Source: Sphingomonas montana
GTDB lineage: Bacteria; Pseudomonadota; Alphaproteobacteria; Sphingomonadales; Sphingomonadaceae
Length of the DNA: 64,000 bases
Reading direction: 5' to 3'
Assembly: GCF_001956315.1 (NCBI RefSeq)
Contig: NZ_MOLY01000042.1
Location: 1 to 64,000 of the forward strand
Made by a program: the position numbers and the translations under genes. Position 1 is the stretch's first letter, and each line of letters opens with the position of its first letter. Positions 23,195 to 31,410 of this stretch are shown here, piece by piece. The notes beneath the pieces were generated by a model that was not told the DNA's origin, did not search any database, and saw nothing but the letters and a program-made list of their open reading frames with translations.

Positions 23195-24463
23195 GTGACG
23201 ATGATTTCGACGATGGCAGCGATCGAGGATCCGGCCTTGGCCACATGGCTGGCCGGTGTCGGGATCGCGTGCCGGACGGGCGACGTCACCGGCTCTCGCC
23301 CCAAGACAGGCATCCGCGTGCTGCACATGTCGGAGATGACGCAGGCCACGCACCGCGACATCCTGGTCGAGCTGGCGGACGGTGCGCCGATGCTGGTGCG
23401 GGCGCGCGGCGGGATGCCGGCGCAGCTGCGGTTCGGCCTGGCCGACATGGCGTTCGGCCACGCGCTGATCGCCGAACTGCTGCGCCCGGCGATGCGGCCG
23501 GCGTGCGGGGAGCCGGAAAGTGCTGCGTTCCTGGGGCTGGCCGCGCGGGTCGCGCAAAGCGACGCGACCGTGCTGGTGCTAGGCGAGACAGGCACCGGCA
23601 AAGAAGGACTGTCGCGCTACCTGCACGATCGGTCGGCGCGCGCGGCCGGGCCGTTCGTGGCGGTCAATTGCGCGGCGTTGCCCGAAACGATGCTGGAGGC
23701 GATGCTGTTCGGCCACCAGAAGGGGAGCTTCACCGGTGCGGGCGCGGCGAGCGACGGGCTGTTCCGGGCGGCGGACGGCGGCACGCTGATGCTGGACGAG
23801 ATCGCCGAGCTGCCGCTGGTGTTGCAGGCGAAACTGCTGCGCGCGATCCAGGAACGCGAAGTCCTGCCGGTGGGGGGCACGAAGCCGATCGCGGTGGACG
23901 TGCGGATCGTGGCGGCGGCCAACCGCGACCTGGCAGCCGAAGTGGCGGCCGGTCGGTTCCGCGCCGATCTGTACTGGCGGCTGAACGTGTTGCCGATGAC
24001 GTGCCGGCCGCTGGCCGAACGCCGGCTGGACGTGCGCGCGATCACCGCGGCGCTGATGATCCGCCACGTGCGGGCGGACGAGGCGTTTCCATGGCCGACG
24101 ACCACCGCGCTGGATCGGCTGATGGCGCATCGCTGGCCGGGCAATGTCCGCGAGCTGGAGAATGTCCTGCAACGCGGCATGCTGTTGCGCGCAGGTGAGC
24201 GGCTGGATGCAGGCGACCTGGTGCTGGGCGCGACGGTGCCGGCGGCGGTGGTTGCCGATGCGCCGGTCGTCGAACCGGTCGCGACGCGGCTGTACGGCGC
24301 GGCCGTACCTAAGCTGGCCGAAGTGGCACGCAATGTGCAGGCGCAGGCGATTGCGGACGCGCTGGCCACCACCGGCGGGCACCGCGTGCGCACGGCGGAA
24401 CTGCTCGGAATATCCGAACGGACGCTGCGCTACCGGATGGCTGAAATGAGGACTGCGGCATGA
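23195..24463 (+). CDS. flbD: sigma54-dependent flagellar regulator FlbD
   Basis: A 422-residue bacterial enhancer-binding protein. The AAA+ domain (about 112–340) has Walker A GETGTGKE, Walker B GGTLMLDEIAEL and the sigma54 contact loop GSFTGA, where the family usually has GAFTGA. The C-terminal Fis-type helix-turn-helix is VRTAELLGISERTLRYRMAE. The N-terminal 110 residues do not show a normal phosphorylatable receiver, as in Caulobacter FlbD. The GTG at 23195 follows an AGGGGGG box, and an ATG at 23201 is possible. It heads the operon for the export apparatus and probably activates the sigma54 promoters of flgB, flgA, flhA and fliE. Its stop overlaps the fliE ATG. Confidence 0.88.
   Translation: MTMISTMAAIEDPALATWLAGVGIACRTGDVTGSRPKTGIRVLHMSEMTQATHRDILVELADGAPMLVRARGGMPAQLRFGLADMAFGHALIAELLRPAMRPACGEPESAAFLGLAARVAQSDATVLVLGETGTGKEGLSRYLHDRSARAAGPFVAVNCAALPETMLEAMLFGHQKGSFTGAGAASDGLFRAADGGTLMLDEIAELPLVLQAKLLRAIQEREVLPVGGTKPIAVDVRIVAAANRDLAAEVAAGRFRADLYWRLNVLPMTCRPLAERRLDVRAITAALMIRHVRADEAFPWPTTTALDRLMAHRWPGNVRELENVLQRGMLLRAGERLDAGDLVLGATVPAAVVADAPVVEPVATRLYGAAVPKLAEVARNVQAQAIADALATTGGHRVRTAELLGISERTLRYRMAEMRTAA
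24324..24339 (+). promoter_or_regulatory. intragenic sigma54 promoter for fliE and downstream genes
   Basis: TGGCACGCAATGTGCA lies inside the 3' end of flbD. The -24 box is perfect, GG and GC are 10 bases apart, and one base of TTGC differs. The start near 24350 would be 110 bases before fliE. It would let FlbD raise expression of the basal-body genes without raising its own. Confidence 0.55.
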
Positions 24464-24828
24464 AGATCGATGCATCCTCGCTTATGCAGATGCGGGCATC
24501 GATCCTGCAGCAGAACAGCGCCTTGCAGAAGGCATCGGCCGGCAGCAACGCCGTCGACGGCTTGGGCGGGGTCGCCGGCCCCGGCGGGAGCGTGGCCGGG
24601 ACCGGGAAGCCCGATTTCGGCACGGCGATGAAGGACGCGATCGGCCAGGTCAATGCCATGCAGTCGCAGTCGGCGGCCGCGGCGGAATCGTATGACAAGG
24701 GCGAGACGACCGACATCGCCGCGGTGATGCTGGCGCGCGAAAAGGCGTCGGTTGGGTTCCAGGCGACGTTGCAGGTCCGGAACAAGCTGTTGTCCGCCTA
24801 CAAGGATATCATGAGCATGCCGGTCTGA
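24460..24828 (+). CDS. fliE: flagellar hook-basal body protein FliE
   Basis: FliE, 122 residues. The C-terminal two-thirds carry the conserved ATTLQ-type end (VMLAREKASVGFQATLQVRN followed by KLLSAYKDIMSMPV) and the FGTAMKDAIGQVNAMQ helix. FliE links the MS ring to the rod and is the first exported rod component. The ATG overlaps the flbD stop (ATGA), and fliF starts one base after the fliE stop. Confidence 0.93.
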   Translation: MKIDASSLMQMRASILQQNSALQKASAGSNAVDGLGGVAGPGGSVAGTGKPDFGTAMKDAIGQVNAMQSQSAAAAESYDKGETTDIAAVMLAREKASVGFQATLQVRNKLLSAYKDIMSMPV

Positions 24829-24829
24829 C

Positions 24830-26566
24830 ATGAGCGAACTGGTCGCCACCCCCACCGACGTCCGCACCCTGCCGGTGCCGGCCCGTCTTCCGAACGGCCC
24901 GGCGGGCGCCATGCTGGAGCGCATTCGCGCGTTCACGCGGCAACCGGCGGTCGCCAAGGCGATGCCGATGGTCGGGATGGTCGCCCTGCTGGGGCTGGCC
25001 TTCCTGATCTGGGCGGCGCTGAGTTCCGCCCCGCAGCGCGACCTGTTCCGGGGCCTGGGCGACAGCGACAAGGCGGCAGTGGCCGACGCGTTGCAGGCCG
25101 CCGCGATCCCGTACGAGATCGACCGCGACACCGGCGCGCTGACCGTGGCGGACGACAAATATTACGAGGCCAAGATGCTGATGGCGCAGCAGGGCCTGCC
25201 CAAGAGCGCGCCCGACGGCGACGCGACGATGGCGGCATTGCCGATGGGATCGAGCCGTGCGGTCGAGGGCGAGCGCCTGCGGTCCGCGCAGGAGGCGGAC
25301 CTGGCCCGCACGATCGAGGCGATCGACGCGGTGCAGACCGCCAAGGTGCATATCGCGGTGGAGCAGGCGAGCGTGTTCCTGCGCGACCAGAAGCGCGCGG
25401 CGGCATCGGTGATGCTGAAGCTGAACGGCGGGCGCGCGCTGTCCGAATCACAGGTGCAGGCGATCGCCAACCTGGTCGCGTCGTCGGTGCCGGGGCTGAC
25501 CCCCGACGCAGTGTCGATCGTCGACCAGTCGGGCCGGCTGCTGTCGAAGGCGGGCGGCGATCCTCAGGCGCAGGCCGCCGATCGCCAGCTGGCCATCCAG
25601 GAACAGGTGGAGCAGCGCTACGCCGATGCGCTGGACAAGCTGCTGACGCCGCTGGTGGGGGCGGGCAACTATACCGCGGAGGTCCATGCCGACCTCGATT
25701 TCGCCGAGGTGCAGGCGACGCGCGAAAGCTACCCCAAGGAATTGCAGGCGATCCGCGCCGAACAGGGCGGCTGGACCAAGGAAGGCGGGCCGGACGGCAT
25801 CGCATCGGGTATTCCGGGGGCGCTGTCCAACACGCCGCCGCCCGCCGCGACGGTGACCGCGGCCCCGAACCAGACGATGGCCGCCCCGCCCGCACCGGGC
25901 ACGACCGCAGCGGTGACGGGCGAGGCCGCGCGGACGACCGAGAACTACAACCGCACGTTCGAACTGGGGCGCGAAGTGTCCGTGACGCGCAACCCGGTGG
26001 GCACCGTCCGCCGGCTGTCGGTGGCGGTCGCGCTGAAGGACGAGAAGGGGGCCAAGCGGCCCGCCGTCGAGATCGCCGCGCTGGAGAAGCTGGTGCAGGG
26101 GGCCGTCGGCTATGATGCGCGGCGCGGCGACGTGATCGCCTTGTCCGCGCGCAAATTCGCGACGGTCACCGAGGAGGCTGCGCCGTGGTACGAGGCGAGC
26201 TGGATGCCGATGGTGACGCGCAACGGATCGGCGCTGCTGATCGCGCTGCTGGTGGTGTTCGGGGTGGCGCGACCGATCATGAAGCGCAAGCTGGCACCGA
26301 TCGCGGCGCAGGTGGCGGCGACCGGGGCGGCGGACAAGTCCGCGACCGGCAAGGAGATCGCGACCGCGCTGGCGCAGCAGACCGCGCAGACCGCAGCGAT
26401 CGGTGCGCCGATCACGCTGGAGATGATCGAGGGCGCGCCGGGCTATGCCGCGCGGGCCGAACTGATCCGCAATTTCGTGAAGCAGGATCCGGCGCGGGCC
26501 GCGCTGGTGATCCGCGACCTGATCCGGTCGGACGGCAAGGGTGCGGAGGCCCCGGCGCATGGTTGA
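24830..26566 (+). CDS. fliF: flagellar MS-ring protein FliF
   Basis: FliF, 578 residues, near the family length. One membrane helix at about residues 44–62 (MVGMVALLGLAFLIWAAL) and a second at about 460–478 (ALLIALLVVFGVARPIM) bracket the large periplasmic part with ring-building motifs (LFRGLGDSDKAAVADALQAA and AKVHIAVEQASVFLRDQKRA). The cytoplasmic C-terminus, which binds FliG, ends near APAHG. It forms the MS ring in the inner membrane and the platform for the export gate. Its last 8 bases overlap the fliG start. Confidence 0.95.
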   Translation: MSELVATPTDVRTLPVPARLPNGPAGAMLERIRAFTRQPAVAKAMPMVGMVALLGLAFLIWAALSSAPQRDLFRGLGDSDKAAVADALQAAAIPYEIDRDTGALTVADDKYYEAKMLMAQQGLPKSAPDGDATMAALPMGSSRAVEGERLRSAQEADLARTIEAIDAVQTAKVHIAVEQASVFLRDQKRAAASVMLKLNGGRALSESQVQAIANLVASSVPGLTPDAVSIVDQSGRLLSKAGGDPQAQAADRQLAIQEQVEQRYADALDKLLTPLVGAGNYTAEVHADLDFAEVQATRESYPKELQAIRAEQGGWTKEGGPDGIASGIPGALSNTPPPAATVTAAPNQTMAAPPAPGTTAAVTGEAARTTENYNRTFELGREVSVTRNPVGTVRRLSVAVALKDEKGAKRPAVEIAALEKLVQGAVGYDARRGDVIALSARKFATVTEEAAPWYEASWMPMVTRNGSALLIALLVVFGVARPIMKRKLAPIAAQVAATGAADKSATGKEIATALAQQTAQTAAIGAPITLEMIEGAPGYAARAELIRNFVKQDPARAALVIRDLIRSDGKGAEAPAHG

Positions 26567-27590
26567 GGGCCAGACCATCACCGCCGACCCGGGCGCGATG
26601 CTGAAGGGCGGGAGCGAGGCCGCGGCCATCCTGCTGATGCTGTTGTCGGAGGACGAGGCGGCCGAGGTGCTGAGCCGGCTGGAGCCCGACGAAGTCCAGC
26701 AGCTGGGCGGCGCGATGTTCAACGTCGCCGACGTGAGCGAGCAACAGGTGGACGGCGTGCTGGACCTGTTCGTGGAACGGGCGAGGGCGCGCACGACGAT
26801 CGGGTTCGATAGCGACGTGCAGATCCGCGGGATGATGCAGCGCGCGCTGGGCCAGGACCGAGCGGACAACGTCATGGCGCGGATCACGCCGCCGGCACGC
26901 ACCGTGTCGCTCGATTCGCTGAAATGGATGGATGCGCGCACGATCGCGCAGCTGGTGGCCAACGAACATCCGCAGGTGGCGGCGCTGGTGCTGGCGCATC
27001 TGGACGCGGGGATCGCGGCGGACGTGCTGCAGTTGCTGGACGAGGAGACGCAGGCGGACATCGTGTACCGCATCGCCACGCTGGGCGAGGTATCGTCCGA
27101 TGCGCTGGAGGAGCTTGAGCGTACGCTGCTGAAGCAGGTCGCGCGATCGACCGGGGGCAGCAGTTCGAAGCGCGGCGGGGCGGCGGAGGCGGCCAAGATC
27201 GTGGGCGGCACGCGCACGAACGCGGAACAGCGGCTCATCAAGGCGCTGGCGAAGCTGGACAAGGCGCTGGCCCGCACGATCGAGGACGAGATGTTCGTGT
27301 TCGACGACCTGATGGCGGTCGACGACAAGTCGATGGGGACGATCCTGCGCGGCGTGGACAACGATACGCTGGTCATCGCACTGAAGGGTGCGGACCCGGC
27401 GCTGCGCACCAAGATATTCGGATGCATGTCGAGCAGGGCGGCGCAATCGATCCAGGATGAAATAGGGGAGCGCGGGCCGATGCGACTGGCCGACGTGACC
27501 GATGCGCAGAAGGCGGTGCTGCAAATCGCCCGCCAGCTGGCCGCGGACGGAACGATCATGCTGGGGGGCAAGGGCGATGATTATGTCTGA
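26559..27590 (+). CDS. fliG: flagellar motor switch protein FliG
   Basis: FliG, 343 residues from the ATG at 26559. The N-terminal domain (KGGSEAAAILLMLLSEDEAA) binds FliF. The middle domain shows the EHPQ motif in VANEHPQVAALVLAHLD. The C-terminal torque domain has VFDDLMAVDDKSMGTILRGV and GERGPMRLADVTDAQKAVLQ, with the charged residues that face MotA. It is the rotor part of the switch. An in-frame ATG 18 bases upstream lies deeper in fliF and is less likely. The fliH start lies inside its last codons. Confidence 0.95.
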   Translation: MVEGQTITADPGAMLKGGSEAAAILLMLLSEDEAAEVLSRLEPDEVQQLGGAMFNVADVSEQQVDGVLDLFVERARARTTIGFDSDVQIRGMMQRALGQDRADNVMARITPPARTVSLDSLKWMDARTIAQLVANEHPQVAALVLAHLDAGIAADVLQLLDEETQADIVYRIATLGEVSSDALEELERTLLKQVARSTGGSSSKRGGAAEAAKIVGGTRTNAEQRLIKALAKLDKALARTIEDEMFVFDDLMAVDDKSMGTILRGVDNDTLVIALKGADPALRTKIFGCMSSRAAQSIQDEIGERGPMRLADVTDAQKAVLQIARQLAADGTIMLGGKGDDYV

Positions 27591-28209
27591 CCCTTGGTCC
27601 ACCGGCACGGTGGCGCGGATCGGGTCGCTGGTGGCGCCGGCACCGGGCGGGTTCACGGCCTGGGGCCGGGTGCCCAGCCTGGCGCCGGTGGCGGGGGAGC
27701 CGTTCCTGGACGACGTTGAGGATGACGCCGTCATCGACCCGGCGGCGATCCACGATGCGGCGTTCGCCGCCGGCTATGACGCGGGCACGGCGTTGCTGGA
27801 ACGCGCGATCCTGGCGGAACGCGAGGCGGTGACCGCGCTGGCGGCATCGCTGGCCGCGCTGCACCCCGAACCGGCCGGGCCGCTGGCCGAATTGCTGGCG
27901 CGCACCGTTGAGCGGCTGGTGCGGCAGGTGGTGGGCGAAGTAACGATCGATCCCGACCGCCTGCTGGAACGGGCGCGGGGCGCCGCCGAGCTGATCGCGG
28001 AGGAGACCGCGCCGGCGCGGATGCGCGTGCATCCCGACGATCATGACCGGCTGGCGGGGGCGGACCTGCCCGTGGAACTGGTCGCCGATCCGGCGATCGC
28101 GCCGGGCGCGGTGTCGGTGGAAGGGGCGCTCGGCTGGATCGAGGACGGGCCGGCGGCGGCGCTCGAACGGTTGCGCCATGCGCTCGACCGAATGGGGGTG
28201 GTGGCCTGA
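27577..28209 (+). CDS. fliH: flagellar export apparatus protein FliH
   Basis: FliH-like, about 210 residues. The N-terminal part is Gly/Pro-rich (SLVAPAPGGFTAWGR). The middle forms a coiled coil (ALLERAILAEREAVTALAAS) and the C-terminal domain has VERLVRQVVGEVTIDPDRLL and RMRVHPDDHDRLAG, typical of FliH and the stator of type III ATPases. It regulates the ATPase FliI, encoded next, and tethers it to the switch. Two nearby ATGs (27577 and 27583) overlap the end of fliG; the choice is open. The stop overlaps the fliI ATG. Confidence 0.88.
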   Translation: MIMSDPWSTGTVARIGSLVAPAPGGFTAWGRVPSLAPVAGEPFLDDVEDDAVIDPAAIHDAAFAAGYDAGTALLERAILAEREAVTALAASLAALHPEPAGPLAELLARTVERLVRQVVGEVTIDPDRLLERARGAAELIAEETAPARMRVHPDDHDRLAGADLPVELVADPAIAPGAVSVEGALGWIEDGPAAALERLRHALDRMGVVA

Positions 28210-29663
28210 TGCCCGATCTTGGTCTTGCGGTCGACACGTTGCCGTACCCGCGCGCAGGCGGTGGGCCAGTTCCGGGCTCCGACCTGGCCCCGCGTCTGCG
28301 TGGGACTACGGAATGGGCCGGGCCAGGCATGCTCGCCACCTGCGCGGCGGCGATGCTGGATGCGATCGACCTGTCGGCGGAGGGGCCGCGGCGGATCGGG
28401 AAGCTGGCGGCGTATGACGGCATGATGCTGGAGGCGACCGGGTTCCGCCGGCCGATCGGTAGCGGGGCGCGGGTGATCGACGCCAATGGCGTGCCGAAGC
28501 GCGCGGAGGTCGTGGGGTTTCGCGGCGACCGGACGCTGATGGTCGCGCTGGACGGCGAGGCCCCGCATGCCTGCGGCGCGCGGGTGGAGCCGGACGGCGA
28601 CGGCGGGATGGCCGATGTCGGCGATGCGCTGCTCGGTCGGGTGGTCGATGCGCTGGGCCATCCGCTCGACGGGCTGGGGCCGGTCGCGACGGCACAGACC
28701 TGGCCGCTGGCCGGCCGGCCGGGCAATCCGCTGGACCGCGGGCGCGTGACCGAGGCGTTCGACATGGGCGTGCGCGGCGTGAACGCGCTGCTGACCGCGG
28801 GCGTCGGACAGCGCATTGCGATCATGGCGGGGTCGGGCGTCGGCAAGTCGGTGCTGATGGGGCAGATGATCGCGGGGGCCGATGCCGACGTGATCGTCGT
28901 CGGGCTGGTCGGCGAGCGCAGCCGGGAGGTGTCGGATTTCCTGGCGACGAAGCTGAGCGGCGACGTGCGGCGCAAGAGCGTCGTGGTGGCGGTGCCGGCG
29001 GACCATCCGCCGATCCTGCGGTTGCGTGCCGCGATGCGCGCCACCGCGATCGCCGAATATTTCCGGGAACGGGGCTGCAAGGTCCTGCTGCTGATCGACA
29101 GCCTGACGCGCGTCGCGCATGCGCAGCGCGAGATCGGGCTGTCGCTGGGCGAGCCGCCGACGATGAAGGGCTATCCGCCGTCCGCGCTGGGGCTGGTGCC
29201 GCGGTTGTGCGAGCGGGCGGGGGCGTGCGCGCGGACCGGGGGGTCGATTACGGCGCTCTATACGGTGCTGGCGGACGGCGACGATGTGGACGATCCGATC
29301 GTCGATACGGCACGCGCGATCGTGGACGGGCATATCGTGCTGTCACGGTCGCTGGCCGAACAGGGTGTGTTCCCGGCGATCGACGTCGGCAAGTCGTTGA
29401 GCCGCGTGATGGCCGATGTCGTGCCGGACGATCATGCCCAGGCCGCGATGCGGCTGCGGCGGCTATGGTCGGTCTATGAGGAGAATCGCGACCTGATCCT
29501 GATGGGGGCGTACCGCGCCGGCAGCGATCCGACGGTGGACGAGGCGATTGCGCGGCATGACGATATCCTGCTGTTCCTGAAACAGGGGCAGAAGGAGCGG
29601 GTCGACTATGCGACGTCCGCTGCCACGCTGACCGCAGGCTTCGGCCATGGCGGCGGTCGATGA
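28209..29663 (+). CDS. fliI: flagellum-specific ATPase FliI
   Basis: FliI, 484 residues. Walker A AGSGVGKSVLMG is near residue 208, Walker B KVLLLIDSLTRVAHA near 294–308, and SLGEPPTMKGYPPSALGLVP is the type III ATPase signature. It energises protein export with FliH and FliJ. It is about 30 residues longer than E. coli FliI (457). Residues about 12–35 are encoded by a dispersed repeat (28242–28311) related to the one before fliR. An internal ATG at 28329 would give 444 residues and avoid it, but the ATG at 28209 overlaps the fliH stop and so would be translationally coupled. Confidence 0.94.
   Translation: MPDLGLAVDTLPYPRAGGGPVPGSDLAPRLRGTTEWAGPGMLATCAAAMLDAIDLSAEGPRRIGKLAAYDGMMLEATGFRRPIGSGARVIDANGVPKRAEVVGFRGDRTLMVALDGEAPHACGARVEPDGDGGMADVGDALLGRVVDALGHPLDGLGPVATAQTWPLAGRPGNPLDRGRVTEAFDMGVRGVNALLTAGVGQRIAIMAGSGVGKSVLMGQMIAGADADVIVVGLVGERSREVSDFLATKLSGDVRRKSVVVAVPADHPPILRLRAAMRATAIAEYFRERGCKVLLLIDSLTRVAHAQREIGLSLGEPPTMKGYPPSALGLVPRLCERAGACARTGGSITALYTVLADGDDVDDPIVDTARAIVDGHIVLSRSLAEQGVFPAIDVGKSLSRVMADVVPDDHAQAAMRLRRLWSVYEENRDLILMGAYRAGSDPTVDEAIARHDDILLFLKQGQKERVDYATSAATLTAGFGHGGGR
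28242..28311 (+). repeat. dispersed repeat, family D, inside the fliI coding start
   Basis: The segment shares the arrangement GGGCCAGTTCCGGGCTCCGA / CTGGCCCC with 35073–35141, where GGTCCAGTTTCGCGCTCCGA / CTGGACCC is found. The outer arms are similar inverted pieces (GTACCCGCGC and TGCGTGGGACTAC). In fliI it is translated in frame. Confidence 0.65.
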
Positions 29664-30082
29664 AGGGGCTGGTGCGCCGGCGGGAACGGATCGTGCGCGT
29701 GCGCCGGGTGCAGCATCTGCAGGTCGCGGCGGCGGCGGCGCAGGCCGAGGGGCGGGCGTTGCAGCTGGAGACGACATCGGACCGGTTGCGCGATCTGCGC
29801 GGAAGCCTGGCCGCGACGCCGGGCGTGACGTTCGGCGCGGCGCTGGCCAACGTCAACGAACTGGGCGCGCGGCTGGAAAAGGTGCGCGACGGGCTGACCG
29901 ACGCGATCGTGGGCGCGCGCGCGACCGCGGCGGAACAGGCGGCGCTGCGGCTGGCGGCGCGCATCCGCGAGGAGAGCGCGGTTCGGCTGAAGGAACGGTC
30001 GGACGCGCTGTGGGCGGCGGACCGCGAGCGGCGGCTGTCGCGGATCGCGGGGCGGCGGCCGGTGCGGGGGGACGGGGCATGA
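29660..30082 (+). CDS. fliJ: flagellar export protein FliJ
   Basis: FliJ-like, 140 residues, a basic, almost wholly helical protein. The N-terminal VRRRERIVRVRRVQHLQVAA and the later LGARLEKVRDGLTDAIVGAR predict the two-helix coiled coil that enters the FliI hexamer. Sequence conservation in this family is low, so the call relies on helicity, charge, length and position between fliI and fliK. The start overlaps the fliI stop by 4 bases, and the stop overlaps the fliK ATG. Confidence 0.8.
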   Translation: MKGLVRRRERIVRVRRVQHLQVAAAAAQAEGRALQLETTSDRLRDLRGSLAATPGVTFGAALANVNELGARLEKVRDGLTDAIVGARATAAEQAALRLAARIREESAVRLKERSDALWAADRERRLSRIAGRRPVRGDGA

Positions 30083-31410
30083 TGGTGACGACGGGGTTTG
30101 TGGCGGGCGTTGCCATGCGTGCCGTACTGCCGCGCGCTGCCGAGTGGGGCAGCGCGTTCGGGGCGGCACTGGAGGCGGCCGGGGCGGGCGTGTCGGACGG
30201 CAGTGATGCCGATATCGCCATAGAGTCCGACGGAGAAGCCGAAGTCTTCGCCGATCCGTCGATGGCGGGGGTGGCCATGCCTGATCCGGTAGCGCTGGTT
30301 GTGATGCCAGCACCCCCGCCCGCCATCGGGGGGTGGGTCGGGGATGAGGGTGTCGGCTTGGTGGTCGATCCTCCCATAAGCGATACCCTTTCCGGTTCGC
30401 TGGCGGGTGTTCGGGTTCCCGCCGGTCGCAGCGATGACGGGCGGGTTGCCGCTGGCCTCGGCCCCGCACCCCGGCCCTCCCCCCGGACAGCGGAGGGCGT
30501 GCGGTTCGATCCGGCTTTGGCGGTCGCGCCGGCCGCAGTCGCGATGCGGGATGTTTCGGCGTTGCTGGCCGGGCAGCCGGGGGTCGTCATGTCGCCGGTC
30601 GCGCAACTGATGACGACGCCGCCGGTCATCGGACCGACGTCGGCAACCGCACAACTGGCTGCGGTGGTGGCGCCCGTCGCGCAGGCGGACGCGCCAGCGC
30701 CGGTCGGGGTCGCGGAGGCGGCGATCCGGGAACAGGTGGCGGCGCTGATCGACGACCGGGGCGGGGATACCGACGTCGCCTTGCCGATGAAGGCAGGCGG
30801 CGATACCATCTTGGCGACGTCTGTCGTGCCTGGTTTGCCGCAGGTGCACGGGACGCCGTCTGCCGCGCCGTCCGCCGCGCCGGTACTGGCCGGCGATGCG
30901 GCGCTGGCGCTGCACGTGGATGCGGCGCGGCAGGGGGCGGCGCTGGATGCGATCGGCCGCGATATCGTGGCGGGCGGGGATGCGGCGGCGCCGATGCAAT
31001 TCCGGATCGATACGGCGCGGATGGGGCCGGTCACGATCGACCTGTCGGGCGGGATCGCGGCACTGGCGGTGCGGATGACGACGCAGGGGCCGGAGGCGCG
31101 CGACCGGATCGCGGAGGCCGAGACGCGGCTGGTGAACGATGCACGCGCGGCCGGGGTGCAGATCGCCAGCGTGCAGGTGATCGACAAGCCGGCCGAGGCG
31201 CGGCGCGAAACGGCGCAGTCGGGCGGGCAGCCGGGCGGACAGCATGCGGAGGCAAGTGGCCATGGTGCGGGCGGGCAGGGCAGCCAGCCGGGTCAGGGCG
31301 GCGGTGCCGGTCGCCAGTCGCATGCACCGCCGCGCGGGCGGTTGATCGATCCGGTTGGTTCCGGTGCCGCATCGGCAAGGCCGTCCGCGGCCAGTGAACT
31401 CTACGCATGA
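30079..31410 (+). CDS. fliK: flagellar hook-length control protein FliK
   Basis: FliK-like, 443 residues. The N-terminal 270 residues are low-complexity, rich in Ala, Pro, Val and Asp, as in FliK. The C-terminal Flg_hook domain (about 285–385) has PMQFRIDTARMGPVTIDLSG and ETRLVNDARAAGVQIASVQV. The tail is Gly/Gln-rich. It is exported as a molecular ruler and switches FlhB specificity from hook to filament proteins. Two adjacent ATGs (30079 and 30082) overlap the fliJ stop. The stop overlaps the fliL ATG. Confidence 0.82.
   Translation: MMVTTGFVAGVAMRAVLPRAAEWGSAFGAALEAAGAGVSDGSDADIAIESDGEAEVFADPSMAGVAMPDPVALVVMPAPPPAIGGWVGDEGVGLVVDPPISDTLSGSLAGVRVPAGRSDDGRVAAGLGPAPRPSPRTAEGVRFDPALAVAPAAVAMRDVSALLAGQPGVVMSPVAQLMTTPPVIGPTSATAQLAAVVAPVAQADAPAPVGVAEAAIREQVAALIDDRGGDTDVALPMKAGGDTILATSVVPGLPQVHGTPSAAPSAAPVLAGDAALALHVDAARQGAALDAIGRDIVAGGDAAAPMQFRIDTARMGPVTIDLSGGIAALAVRMTTQGPEARDRIAEAETRLVNDARAAGVQIASVQVIDKPAEARRETAQSGGQPGGQHAEASGHGAGGQGSQPGQGGGAGRQSHAPPRGRLIDPVGSGAASARPSAASELYA

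Noticed and set aside
25448-27571. Open frame of 707 codons on the minus strand opposite fliF and fliG
   Set aside because: No domain, no start context, and it is fully covered by conserved genes.
30287-30500. Repeat-like GC-rich segment in the middle of fliK as an inserted element
   Set aside because: Short runs such as GATGACGGGCGGG recall family C, but no clear arms pair up, and FliK middle regions are low-complexity anyway.
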